Source: JACXTP01 sp963827905
GTDB taxonomy: Archaea > Thermoplasmatota > Thermoplasmata > Methanomassiliicoccales > UBA472
Assembly: GCA_963827905.1 (NCBI GenBank)
Contig: CAWHCB010000001.1
Coordinates: forward strand, 62,001-126,000
DNA: 64,000 bases
Direction of reading: 5' to 3'
The notes under the pieces: generated by a model
What the model was told of the DNA's origin: nothing
The model's input: the letters and a program-made list of their open reading frames with translations, nothing else
Databases searched by the model: none
Translations under genes and position numbers: made by a program
Shown here: piece after piece, positions 56,033-64,000 of the stretch
Position numbering within the stretch: the first letter of the stretch is position 1
Layout of the letters: the number at the start of each line of letters is the position of its first letter

Positions 56033-56623
56033 TCAGAAGTTGAAGGGCGGTTCAAGATCGGCACCTTGCTCGATGTCTTTGAAGAACTCGACCGTTTCCG
56101 GTTGGGTGATGTACCATAAAATGGCCGTATTGATAGCCAAACCGATAACCGATGAGACGATATTGGGGAAATTAATTGTTCCATTCAAATAAATGAAGAA
56201 CGATAGGACTATGCTCGCATAGATCGAAATGATCACCACGAACGCCACCAGTCTGGCTGACTCTCTTCCATAGTAGAACCCATAGGAGATGTATAGATAT
56301 GATGCGGCATACACCACGAATTGAATTAGCCCGATAAGCATTATCGACCGGCTGTTATCGATGGCCCACTGCGGCACTCCGGCGTTCACAAAGGCCTCGA
56401 TCACATCGGGGTCGCTCAGACGAGGCAAGATAGAGATGATGACCAATGCTATTATCGAATAGCCCAACACCATCAGGAACGCTCCGGCGGACAGCAAAGT
56501 AAGGCCCGTCGGTCTTTTCACTTTTAACGGCTCAAAATCCATCCGTTGGATGCCGTCGGCACCGGAACCAACCCGGCTGTCGAACACTTCACCTTTCCCC
56601 CTGCTAATATTAAGCACCGTCAT
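56033..56623 (-). CDS. Four-span integral membrane protein of unknown function
   Basis: 196 aa. Residues 1-38 are hydrophilic, then hydrophobic segments: LTLLSAGAFLMVLGYSIIAL, SIMLIGLIQFVVYAASYLYI, ARLVAFVVIISIYASIVLSF and FPNIVSSVIGLAINTAILWYI. The tail is acidic (ETVEFFKDIEQGADLEPP). The architecture resembles small uncharacterised archaeal membrane proteins; no motif suggests transport. ATG 56623 or the internal Met at residue 28 could be used. It ends just upstream of the rnpB promoter. Confidence 0.65.
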   Translation of the reverse strand: MTVLNISRGKGEVFDSRVGSGADGIQRMDFEPLKVKRPTGLTLLSAGAFLMVLGYSIIALVIISILPRLSDPDVIEAFVNAGVPQWAIDNSRSIMLIGLIQFVVYAASYLYISYGFYYGRESARLVAFVVIISIYASIVLSFFIYLNGTINFPNIVSSVIGLAINTAILWYITQPETVEFFKDIEQGADLEPPFNF

Positions 56624-56754
56624 ATTTAATCATGTTCGGACCAGATGATGAGGCCCCGACATATGATTAAAAATTGAATGCCCCTGAGATGGCTGGAACG
56701 CTGTTGCTGTCCGTGCAAAGGTTGATAAAGGGTCGGGGCATTCCGAGTCGACAG

Positions 56755-56838
56755 GCAGGGGTAGCCAAGCCTGGCCAACGGCGCTAGATTGAGGGTCTAG
56801 TCCTTAGTGGTCCTTGGGTTCAAATCCCAACCCCTGCA
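56755..56838 (+). tRNA. tRNA-Leu (anticodon GAG)
   Basis: Type II tRNA. Acceptor stem GCAGGGG (56755-56761) pairs with CCCCTGC (56831-56837), discriminator A, and CCA is encoded at 56839-56841. The anticodon arm CTAGA-TTGAGGG-TCTAG gives GAG. The long variable arm GTCCTTAGTGGTCC and T-loop GGGTTCAAATCCC fit leucine. No intron. It reads CUC/CUU codons. Confidence 0.95.
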
Positions 56839-56894
56839 CCATCCTCTTCTCAATACGTTCTGTTCTTGAGTCTTCGCAACCGATCAAGGAAATC

Positions 56895-57692
56895 TCACAT
56901 CATCGCGCCGATCATGTTCTGAACATCTACGGTCTGGAGCGATGTGCCGCAATACTCGCAGACGAAGAAACTGTTAGCGTCCCGCTGTCCATTCAATTTG
57001 ATGGTCCCATGACAGGAAGGGCATTTGTAGGGAATGGTGAAGTTGCTCTCCTTTAGGAAATCAAGCATCTTGTTCACATCGATGGTGATATGGTGCACCA
57101 CTTGGTTCTTGTTCTTGATCCTCAGCTGCCTGGCCTTGTCCAAGAGCCCGGCCTTCTCATAGTGGTTGGCGGCATCCTCGATGCGTTCCACGCTCTCAGC
57201 CAGCTTGGCCTGAGAGTAATTGTACCATCTTTCATCGTTCCAGTTGGATGAGGTCTCGCAGCTGGCGCCATTGGCCCAGATGAATTGTTTCGAATAATTC
57301 TTGGAACATTTTGGGCAAAAGGCCTTGAGGCAAAGCATTGTAACTGATGTCGTTGGCTTCCCGTTCAATTTAAATGCGGCCCCTTCTCGATCGAGCCAGA
57401 ATCTCGTGGGCGAGGAGTCGTAACCGCAGGCAGGGCACGCCCCATAAGGGTTGGCCTTCGTCGCATCCCCCACCATCCTGACCTCCATGGCCTTGATGCA
57501 AGGGATGCACAACTTCTGTTTGAGGATGAACTGTTCAGTGAAGGGTTTGTTCTCGTTATCGTAACTGGTCCTCTCAGCTATCCCGTCCCCCAGATCACAA
57601 CCGCAATCGTGGCAATATTTCGTGGCGCACCTCTTGCAGTTGGTCTTTATCAACACCCCTATCTTCTTATCGCAGTTGGGACACTGGGCCAT
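56895..57692 (-). CDS. Multi-zinc-ribbon protein of unknown function
   Basis: 265 aa with four or more Cys pairs that look like zinc ribbons: AQCPNCDKK, CKRCATKYCHDCGCDLG, LCIPCIKA, ACPACGYDS, FCPKCSKNY, and near the C-terminus YKCPSCHGTIKLNGQ...FFVCEYCGTSLQ. Between them is a helical stretch (SQAKLAESVERIEDAANHYEKAGLLDKARQLR) like a tetratricopeptide-type helix pair. Such archaeal proteins are thought to bind nucleic acid or protein, but nothing here fixes a role. It is convergent with the tRNA-Leu gene. Confidence 0.7.
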   Translation of the reverse strand: MAQCPNCDKKIGVLIKTNCKRCATKYCHDCGCDLGDGIAERTSYDNENKPFTEQFILKQKLCIPCIKAMEVRMVGDATKANPYGACPACGYDSSPTRFWLDREGAAFKLNGKPTTSVTMLCLKAFCPKCSKNYSKQFIWANGASCETSSNWNDERWYNYSQAKLAESVERIEDAANHYEKAGLLDKARQLRIKNKNQVVHHITIDVNKMLDFLKESNFTIPYKCPSCHGTIKLNGQRDANSFFVCEYCGTSLQTVDVQNMIGAMM

Positions 57693-58133
57693 ATTTGAAG
57701 GAACAACCTCTTTTGTAATAAACGATTACGGCTAAAATGCCCCAATTTGATATTTACTAAGACCGAGAACGATGTCACCATCAGAGTGAAAGAAGGCGAT
57801 CCTGAATGTGCCGCAAGATCGATCGGATAAGCCCCGAAATCGTTTCCTAATCGGGTCCACCGTCCCAGGATAAGCCAGGATATTATTCAACAAGTTTTCA
57901 TCTTCCCGATGGCAATGTTTGAAAGGGAGGAGGCGATGAGCGCTTGGGGTCCAGATTTCCGGTTCGGCAAGGAATTCGGGAAATAGATCATCAGATCGGC
58001 CATAGTTGGGGACAAGCACTGGGGGCAACGGCTTGCCGGCCTGGCCGCTTCTTTTTGGGTTAAGGAGGCGAAGTATTTCCCCGCATCGAAATCAAACGAG
58101 GCCTGGGGTTGGCTGAGAGGTATCCTCTCACCA
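57693..58133. other. Gene-poor stretch
   Basis: About 440 nt between two minus-strand genes. A 98-codon minus-strand frame (57732-58028) exists but has no ribosome site, no family resemblance and an odd composition, so it is not called. No clear RNA fold or repeat was noticed. Confidence 0.45.
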
Positions 58134-60458
58134 TCATTTCTTCGGCAGCTGTCCCATCTGTTGCTGACCCGGGGGCACGGTCTTGGCCTGGCCCTGCGGG
58201 GCGCCCATCTGCCTTTGTGGCTTCTTCGCGCCGCGTAACCTCGCCTTGCGGCGTTTCCGGCGCCTCATGATGAACCATACCGCCAAAGCGCATGCCGCAA
58301 GGACCAGTCCGATGTAGAAGAACATGCTACCGAGGACCTGCCATATGAGGTCGGGCTCTTGCACCGGCGGGGGTGGAAGGGCGGTCGTTCCGTTGACGAC
58401 ACTGGTAGCCTGACCTGCTCCAATATCGTTCACCGCCGCGACCTTATAGTAGTAGGTTAGACCGGTTCCGAGACCGGAGTTGTTGAAGCTCGTCGTCTCC
58501 ACCGTGCGGTAGTAGGCCATGACGTCAGGCATGAACCCCCGATAGATGACATACCCATTGATCGGCTGTCCTCCGTCCTTGGTGGGCGGGTCCCAGCTAA
58601 GGTATATCGAATCGGTGCCGTTGACCACCATCAGGTTCATAGGAGCGCTGGGCACGGTTCCATTGAGGTGAGGCTGGGCGCTGACCGTCGGCGTGGTCGG
58701 GCTGAAACCGATGGAGTTCTTCGCCATCACATAGTAATGATAGGTATCACCGTTCACCACATCGGTATCGGAATAGGCGATGCCAGTGATATTGGCTATA
58801 AGATCGAATCCAGTTGTCGCGGAGACATTGGACCGGAATATGGAGTAAAGTTGAACGGAACTAGTGCCGCTGTCGCTGGGGGCTTTCCATATCAATTGCA
58901 CTTGACCTTGCCAACCGAGGGCCTGTAGGTCCCTTGGGACGGTGGGTGTGCGACCGGATTTCAAAGCAAGTTCGGGGCTGAGATGCCCTTCACCGGCCCG
59001 ATTGACCGCGCTCACTCGATAGTAATAGGTTTGGCCGATCTCCAGTCCAGCGCTTACGTACCAGGTTCGGTTCGTGGAGCCTAGGTAGCTCTCGGAACCG
59101 GAGCTATCGCCCTTGTAGATGTTATAGGCCAAAATGGGAGCCCCACCGATGTCGGACGGAGCGCTCCAGTTCAAAATCACATGATAGTCCTGGGATTCGC
59201 CAGTGACAGCGACGGGAGCGGTAGGGGTCGTGCAGGGGGTGCAGTTCAGAACCTGTGACAATCCCACTCCAACGGCGTTCTCGCCCGCCACCCGGTAGAA
59301 ATAGGCAACACCATTCTCCGCCTGTCGGTCCACATAGCTCAGTACGTTGTCAAGCGTGGCATAGAGGGTGGGGTTGGTCTCGTTGCTGCCACGGTATATC
59401 CAGTAACGGATGACCGGGGTCCCGCCATCATCCACCGGGTACCAGAAAAGTTCCACGCTTTGGTTCCCACCTTTAATCACGTTGAGGGTGATAATTGGGG
59501 CACCGAAGGTGGCGCTGTAGACGATGTAGCTCTTCGGCCCGTCGCCGACACGGTTGAAGGCCACCACTTGGTAGTAGTAGGTGAGGTTGTCCTCCAATCC
59601 GAGGTCAAGGTATGAGCTGACATGCCCTACAGCGGTCAGGTAGCTAAGGTTGGTGGAGGTGTTGCCCCGGAAAATCTTGTAACCAAGGATCGAGGAGCCG
59701 CCATTTGGTGCAGGGTCGCTCCATACCAGGGTGACGTTCCTCACCCCTTCGAGCACCGCCAGGTCTCGAGCTGAGCCCGGGACGATATCGGGTGCACCTT
59801 GCTTGGATAGGCTGAGCGCCCCTTCTCCGGCCAGATTGAAGGCGGACACGAAATAGGTATAGGAATGTCCGATGATCAGCAGGGAATCGATGAAGTAGGT
59901 CTGGTTGATGACCCGGCCCACTTCGGTCCTGACATTCGATTCGGAACGATATATGACATAACCGATGACCGGTGAACCACCATCGAAATCAGGCATCGCC
60001 CAGGTGACGTTGATGAACATGTTGCCCGGGATCAGCGTCACCTCCCTTGGACGGTTAGGCACGGTCATAGGTGTGGCGTTGAGCAGATCGGACCTAGGCC
60101 CTTCTCCGGCCGAATTCACCGCTGACACCGAGTAGAAGTAGGTCTTGCCGTTGACCAGGCCCACGTCCTCATAGCCAGTGACATTGTTGAGGGTGACCAC
60201 CAGTTCCAAGGTGATATTGGTCTCGCCCCTGTAGACGCGGTACTCAGTGACGGCCGAGGCGTTGGAATAGGCGGGCATGGTCCAGGCCAGGTCCATCGTT
60301 CCATTGCCCGGGGTCAGGCCCACTAGCACTGGTGCGGTGGGGGCGTCGGGATCGAAGGCCTGTGCTCCCAATGGGATCACAGTGAAAACCATGGCTAGCG
60401 CCACGATAAGGGCTAAGACCGCCCTCTTGCCGATGATCGGGTGCCGTCCTGATAGCAT
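58134..60458 (-). CDS. Secreted, C-terminally anchored protein with seven fibronectin type III domains
   Basis: 774 aa, intact. Signal peptide residues 11-33 (KRAVLALIVALAMVFTVIPLGAQAF). Seven Fn3 repeats of about 90 residues follow (e.g. TAPVLVGLTPGNGTMDLAWTMP; RPREVTLIPGNMFINVTWAMP; APMNLMVVNGTDSIYLSWDPP), each with the Tyr-x-Tyr strand motif (TYFYSVSAVNSAGEGPRS). A transmembrane helix lies near residue 705 (MFFYIGLVLAACALAVWFIM), followed by a basic cytoplasmic tail RRRKRRKARLRGAKK and a Gln/Gly/Pro-rich end. So it is an extracellular beta-sandwich rod anchored at the membrane, probably for adhesion or surface structure. Confidence 0.85.
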   Translation of the reverse strand: MLSGRHPIIGKRAVLALIVALAMVFTVIPLGAQAFDPDAPTAPVLVGLTPGNGTMDLAWTMPAYSNASAVTEYRVYRGETNITLELVVTLNNVTGYEDVGLVNGKTYFYSVSAVNSAGEGPRSDLLNATPMTVPNRPREVTLIPGNMFINVTWAMPDFDGGSPVIGYVIYRSESNVRTEVGRVINQTYFIDSLLIIGHSYTYFVSAFNLAGEGALSLSKQGAPDIVPGSARDLAVLEGVRNVTLVWSDPAPNGGSSILGYKIFRGNTSTNLSYLTAVGHVSSYLDLGLEDNLTYYYQVVAFNRVGDGPKSYIVYSATFGAPIITLNVIKGGNQSVELFWYPVDDGGTPVIRYWIYRGSNETNPTLYATLDNVLSYVDRQAENGVAYFYRVAGENAVGVGLSQVLNCTPCTTPTAPVAVTGESQDYHVILNWSAPSDIGGAPILAYNIYKGDSSGSESYLGSTNRTWYVSAGLEIGQTYYYRVSAVNRAGEGHLSPELALKSGRTPTVPRDLQALGWQGQVQLIWKAPSDSGTSSVQLYSIFRSNVSATTGFDLIANITGIAYSDTDVVNGDTYHYYVMAKNSIGFSPTTPTVSAQPHLNGTVPSAPMNLMVVNGTDSIYLSWDPPTKDGGQPINGYVIYRGFMPDVMAYYRTVETTSFNNSGLGTGLTYYYKVAAVNDIGAGQATSVVNGTTALPPPPVQEPDLIWQVLGSMFFYIGLVLAACALAVWFIMRRRKRRKARLRGAKKPQRQMGAPQGQAKTVPPGQQQMGQLPKK

Positions 60459-60627
60459 AGGGTATTACTCCGCTAGCTTTCTACGGATTATGCAGCCCGG
60501 AGCGGGATTATTAAGGTAGTTCGCAAATTATCATTGCTGATATCGAGCTTTTTCCCTTACCCAGCACATGGAATCACACATGCGACATATCATCCATCGT
60601 CATCGTTGAAATGATGTTGTTCAGGAC

Positions 60628-61110
60628 CTAGATGTGGCATGACGCCCGACCATGTTTCTCCAGGTACCTCTGGTGATATTCCTCCGCCCTCCAGAAGGTG
60701 GAGGCCGGTACGATCTGCGTGACCACGGGCCTGGAGAATCGGCCAGAACGTCCCAAACTGGCCTTGGAATCCTCGGCGGCCAGTCGCTGACCCTCATCAT
60801 GGTAGAATATGGCGGATCGATACTGGCTCCCCACATCGACCCCTTGTCGGTTCATCTGGGTAGGGTTATGGATGTTCCAGAATACGTCAAGAAGACGTTC
60901 GAACGAAACGACTTTGGGATCGTACAACAGCTCGACCGCCTCAGCGTGGCCGGTGTTGCCGTTGCACACCATCTTATAGGTGGGATGGTCCACTGACCCC
61001 CCGGTATAACCTACCTGGGCATCTATGACCCCTGGCACCTTGCGGAACTCTGCCTCGACGCCCCAGAAGCAACCGGCGGCGAATACCGCCTTGCTCATCT
61101 CATCGCTCAT
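60628..61110 (-). CDS. msrA: Peptide methionine sulfoxide reductase A
   Basis: 160 aa. Catalytic Cys in FAAGCFWGVEAEFRKVPGV, then VGYTGGSVDHPTYKMVCNGNTGHAEAVE and FFWNIHNPTQMNRQGVDVGSQYRSAIFYHDEGQ as in all MsrA. It reduces methionine-S-sulfoxide in proteins. ATG 61110 (MSDEMSKAVFAAGC) with GGTGAG upstream was chosen over the longer frame to 61158. The resolving Cys is probably in the C-terminal GRASCHI. Stop TAG. Confidence 0.93.
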   Translation of the reverse strand: MSDEMSKAVFAAGCFWGVEAEFRKVPGVIDAQVGYTGGSVDHPTYKMVCNGNTGHAEAVELLYDPKVVSFERLLDVFWNIHNPTQMNRQGVDVGSQYRSAIFYHDEGQRLAAEDSKASLGRSGRFSRPVVTQIVPASTFWRAEEYHQRYLEKHGRASCHI

Positions 61111-61203
61111 TTGCTCACCACAGCGGTTTGGAAGTCGCATGTATATCTTAGCTTTCAACCATTGACGCGGCGCGAACGCGTTAAAACCGTCGCTAATGTT
61201 GTT

Positions 61204-62199
61204 TTAGCGTTCCAGATTCGCTAGCACGGTCTCTGTGAACCTCTCCGTCGAGGCATCCCCACCTGCATCACGCGTCAACGTGCCCTGGGCCAAGGTGGAT
61301 TCGACCGCCCCCCGTAATTCGTCCCCGAGGCGTTTTATGCCGAGATGGTCGAGCATCATCGCCGCCGACAATATCGCCCCGCTGGGATTGGCGATGCCCT
61401 GGCCCGCGATGTCTGGTGCTGATCCATGCACCGGTTCGAACAAGGCATACCTTTCACCTATGTTGCCAGAGGGAGCAAAGCCCATCCCTCCCACCAGCGC
61501 CGCCGCCTCGTCCGAAAGGATGTCACCATATAGGTTCAGGGTGACCATGCAATGCAGGTCCTTCGGCTTGGACACAAGGGCGGCCGCGGCCGCATCCACC
61601 AAGATGTCGTTGGCCTCCAGTCCCGAACCCTCCAATTCCTCGTAGAATATGCGCTTGAACAGACCGTCTGACCGGCGAAGCACGTTGGCCTTATGCACAC
61701 AGGTGATGCTTCTGATCCCTTTCTTTTTGCAGAGGTCGATGGAGAATCTCACCAGGCGACGGCAGGCCTTCTCGGTGACGATCCTTTGAAGCGACACACC
61801 ACCTTCGATATCGCTCTCCAGACCGGTGTACATGCCCTCCGTGTTCTCCCTGACGATGACCAGGTCAAGGTCCACCAGACCTATGCGGGGGTTCAACCTC
61901 TTCGACGGTCGGACGTTGGCGTAAAGATCGAACCGTTTCCGTACCTCCAACAATGGGGAGCGATAGCCCGGAATGGCGGTGGTAGGGGAGGTGATGGCCC
62001 CGAATAGACAGCAGTCGGTCGCCTCCATGGTCTGGATGGTCCCTTCAGGAAGATAGGAGCCATGGACGGAGTTACAGCGTAGCCCCATCTCCGCCGGGAC
62101 GAGCTCCAACGGGGCTCCGACCGCCTCCAAGGTCCTTATCGCAGAGCCTATGACCTCAGGGCCGATGCCGTCCCCACCTATGACCGCGACCCTTCTCAC
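61204..62199 (-). CDS. Isopropylmalate/homoisocitrate-type dehydrogenase (LeuB/AksF family)
   Basis: 331 aa, intact. VIGGDGIGPEV N-terminus, substrate loop SPLLEVRKRFDLYANVRPSKR, RENTEGMYTGLE, Lys in VHKANVLRRSDGLF, Asp pair NLYGDILSDEAAALVGG and FEPVHGSAPDIAGQGIANP. In methanogens this family covers leucine synthesis (LeuB), threonine/isoleucine branches and homoisocitrate dehydrogenase (AksF) of coenzyme B synthesis; sequence alone does not separate them. It overlaps the deoxyhypusine synthase stop by 4 nt, an unusual partner. Confidence 0.85.
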   Translation of the reverse strand: MRRVAVIGGDGIGPEVIGSAIRTLEAVGAPLELVPAEMGLRCNSVHGSYLPEGTIQTMEATDCCLFGAITSPTTAIPGYRSPLLEVRKRFDLYANVRPSKRLNPRIGLVDLDLVIVRENTEGMYTGLESDIEGGVSLQRIVTEKACRRLVRFSIDLCKKKGIRSITCVHKANVLRRSDGLFKRIFYEELEGSGLEANDILVDAAAAALVSKPKDLHCMVTLNLYGDILSDEAAALVGGMGFAPSGNIGERYALFEPVHGSAPDIAGQGIANPSGAILSAAMMLDHLGIKRLGDELRGAVESTLAQGTLTRDAGGDASTERFTETVLANLER

Positions 62200-63131
62200 T
62201 TCCGCATCCTCTCCACCAGGCTCGCCACCGTCATGGGCAGGGTGATGGTGGCGTCACCCTCGACCGTGACATGGTCCGCCGTCTCCTTGACCTTGCCCCA
62301 GGAGACCGCCTCCCTCACCTGTGCCCCGGACAGGGAGCCGTCGTACTCAGGGGCGGTGGTCATGTAGACCGCGTAATCAAGACCGCCGCGGAACTGGTTC
62401 CACCAGATCACATGGTGTTTGGAGATCCCTCCGCCCACGATGACCGCGCCGGTCTCCTTGGCATGGAATATGATGTCGGAGAGGTCCTGCTCGTCCTGGA
62501 AGAGGTCGATATGGAGCTTGCGATGCGTCTGCCAGTACATCCATATCTGACTACCGAACGATCCATCGGTGATACCAGGTACGAAGATGGGCACTTGGTT
62601 GCGGTGGCACCAGTGCAGCAATGAGCTTTCGTCATCGATGCGGGAGCCGACCTGGTCTATGAGCTCGCGGGTGGATATGGAGTTCTTCCCTTCCAATATC
62701 TCCTCGAACATGGGGATCAGCCTCTCCTCCAACACCAGTCCGTAGCTCTCATCCGGGACCAGTATGTTGCCCAATCGGTTGATGCCTTCGCGCCGCAGCT
62801 CCGCGTCGTCCATGTAGAAATCGCCATGGTAATAGTCGCGCCAGGTGCGCGCCAGGTCGTGGTCGAGGGTGCCGCAGGTGGTGATGATCACGTCCACCAG
62901 CTTGCGCTTGACCAGCTCCACGATGACCCCCCTGGTGCCGGTGGCCATGATGCATGCGGGGAAGGAGAGGAACTTGACGCAGCCTTCGCTGCGGGCCATC
63001 TTCTCCATGATGTCCACTGCGTCCGCCACCTTTCTGCCGGTGAAGCCCCCTGAGCCCTTGAGCTCGCGCATGAGCTCGTCCACGCTCATGCATTCTCGAA
63101 CCTTGATGTCCTCAACCTTGCGGCCGGTCAT
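62196..63131 (-). CDS. dys: Deoxyhypusine synthase
   Basis: 311 aa. It makes deoxyhypusine on archaeal translation factor aIF5A from spermidine or related polyamine. Seen: MGYTGRK-like GFTGRKVADAVDIMEKM, FLSFPACIMATGTRGVI, VITTCGTLDHDLARTW, IFVPGITDGSFGSQIWMYWQ, GGGISKHHVIWWNQFRGGLDYAVYMTTAPEYDGSLSGA and the catalytic-Lys block AVSWGKVK. Hypusination genes are confined to archaea and eukaryotes, so this fixes the domain of life. It is the first gene of the pair with the dehydrogenase. Confidence 0.95.
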   Translation of the reverse strand: MTGRKVEDIKVRECMSVDELMRELKGSGGFTGRKVADAVDIMEKMARSEGCVKFLSFPACIMATGTRGVIVELVKRKLVDVIITTCGTLDHDLARTWRDYYHGDFYMDDAELRREGINRLGNILVPDESYGLVLEERLIPMFEEILEGKNSISTRELIDQVGSRIDDESSLLHWCHRNQVPIFVPGITDGSFGSQIWMYWQTHRKLHIDLFQDEQDLSDIIFHAKETGAVIVGGGISKHHVIWWNQFRGGLDYAVYMTTAPEYDGSLSGAQVREAVSWGKVKETADHVTVEGDATITLPMTVASLVERMRK

Positions 63132-63239
63132 TTATCCCAATCCTCATTTTGGTCAGCCCGATAGGTCTAGAAATATGTTGCTGAGATCGCCTATCCGCCT
63201 CCCAGAAAGATAATATCCATCGGCGATGATTCGGCCTGG

Positions 63240-64000
63240 ATGGTCAACTACGCCCGTCTGGCAGTGTTCATCGGAGCTTTCTCCGGACCGCTCGCCGGCA
63301 ACGCCGTCCTGGCCGTGGTCCCCATCCTCGAACAGGAGTTCTCGCTCTCCGCCGCGGAGGTGCTCATCTCCATCAGCTTCTACATGTTCCCCTTTGCGAT
63401 ATTCAGCTTTTTTCTCCGGCTCGATCTCGGACATATATGGACGCCGCAAGGTGGTGACCTTCGGGTTCATGGTCTATGCCGCGGGGGCGGTGCTTTGCGC
63501 CCTCAGCCAAGACGCTGGGGTGTTCTATCTTTCTCGAGCGGTGCAGGGGTTCGGATATGCCTTCGTGAACCCGGTGCTCGTGGCGATACTGGCAGAGGTC
63601 GTGCCTCCGGAGTCCCGAGGCCGGAACATGGGGTTCCTGGCTGCCGCCACCACCGCAGGCGTGGCATGTGGCCCGCTCATCGCCGGGATCATGAGCCAAT
63701 GGGACTGGCGCTACACCTTCGTTCTCATAGCGGTGCTTTGCATCATCTGCAACGCTGCCATTCTGGCGACCTACAAGGGACAGGGATTCCTTTCCTCCGG
63801 AGCGTCAATGCGTTCGATGCGGCCCAATCTCACCCGGACGCTGAAGGACCATGGCGTGATCCTCATCTCCGCCATAGGGTTCCTCAATTTCTTCTGCTAT
63901 ATCGGAGCGCTCTCCTATGTATCCGACATACTGGCCAAGCCCCCATTGGACCTCACGGGGGGAGAGATAGGGGCGATGGTGGCGTTGACCGGCATGGCCG
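63240..64000 (+). CDS. Major facilitator superfamily transporter, partial at window end, one frameshift
   Basis: At least 250 codons; the 3' end is outside the window. ATG 63240 begins MVNYARLAVFIGAFSGPLAGNAVLAVVPILEQEFSLS. A shift in the T6 run near 63405 leads to SGSISDIYGRRKVVTFGFMVYAAGAVLCALSQ, where DIYGRRKV is the MFS loop 2-3 signature. Then AVQGFGYAFVNPVLVAILAEVVPPESRGRNMGF (motif of the 12/14-TMS drug exporter groups) and at least five more spans. TATA-like AGATAATATCC lies about 28 nt before the ATG. Probable multidrug or metabolite exporter; substrate unknown. Confidence 0.83.
   Translation, partial: MVNYARLAVFIGAFSGPLAGNAVLAVVPILEQEFSLSAAEVLISISFYMFPFAIFSFFLRLDLGHIWTPQGGDLRVHGLCRGGGALRPQPRRWGVLSFSSGAGVRICLREPGARGDTGRGRASGVPRPEHGVPGCRHHRRRGMWPAHRRDHEPMGLALHLRSHSGALHHLQRCHSGDLQGTGIPFLRSVNAFDAAQSHPDAEGPWRDPHLRHRVPQFLLLYRSALLCIRHTGQAPIGPHGGRDRGDGGVDRHG

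Noticed and set aside
57732..58028. 98-codon minus-strand ORF
   Set aside because: No ribosome site, no promoter at the right distance and no recognisable motif.

Overview
The window looks like a chromosomal piece of a methanogenic archaeon, most plausibly of the Methanomassiliicoccales/Thermoplasmata side. The support is: methyl-coenzyme M reductase (MCR) accessory genes (atwA, mcrC and the methanogenesis-marker genes mmp3-6-5-15-17-7), archaeal TATA boxes about 25-30 nt upstream of many starts (leaderless style), deoxyhypusine synthase, two DUF835 proteins, a TRASH-domain Lrp-type regulator, TrpB2, class II ribonucleotide reductase and an archaeal-type RNase P RNA. The placement is an inference; there is no 16S rRNA here.

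Layout. 0-2 kb: 3' part of atwA and mcrC. 2.1-4.2 kb: hybrid receiver/PAS/GAF histidine kinase. 4.6-9.5 kb: secreted protein of about 12 DUF11 modules. 9.8-12.8 kb, minus strand: condensation-type acyltransferase, small membrane protein, unknown protein, Mth938-domain protein. 13.0-18.3 kb: tightly overlapping mmp3-mmp6-mmp5-mmp15-mmp17-mmp7 operon, followed by a flavoprotein, a DUF123 protein and a coiled-coil protein. 19.8-20.1 kb: unidentified structured RNA candidate. 20.2-21.8 kb: GlcD-type FAD oxidoreductase. 21.8-24.6 kb: multi-PAS/GAF sensor. 24.7-28.2 kb: copper module (YHS protein, CopA, divergent TRASH regulator, 9-bp inverted-repeat operator). 28.2-34.4 kb: RidA, HAD phosphatase, a secreted protein of twelve 8-residue repeats, a large NTPase-TPR protein, a DUF835 protein, an asparaginase-type hydrolase. 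34.5-43.2 kb, minus: giant DUF11 protein (about 22 modules), broken by many frameshifts. 43.6-50.9 kb: TrpB2, an ABC exporter pair, NrdJ. 51-55.6 kb: TRAM protein, radical SAM, eIF2B-like isomerase, DUF835, ACT protein, PaaK. 55.7-56.0 kb: RNase P RNA. 56.76 kb: tRNA-Leu(GAG). 56.9-64 kb: zinc-ribbon protein, Fn3 protein, MsrA, LeuB/AksF-type dehydrogenase, deoxyhypusine synthase, partial MFS transporter.

Functional core. AtwA, McrC, Mmp3, Mmp7 and Mmp17 are known or proposed parts of the ATP-dependent machinery that reductively activates the Ni centre of MCR. Most of that machinery is encoded in two blocks about 11 kb apart. The other themes are cell-surface proteins (two DUF11 giants, the repeat protein, the Fn3 protein), sensing (two PAS-rich proteins, the NTPase-TPR protein, DUF835 proteins) and copper homeostasis.

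Quality caveat. Many clearly related reading frames are interrupted by single-base indels while coding similarity continues in another frame. This looks more like consensus error or very recent mutation than old decay. The giant DUF11 gene at 34.5-43.2 kb is far more affected than anything else. Frameshifted genes are given as one feature, with break positions in the evidence.
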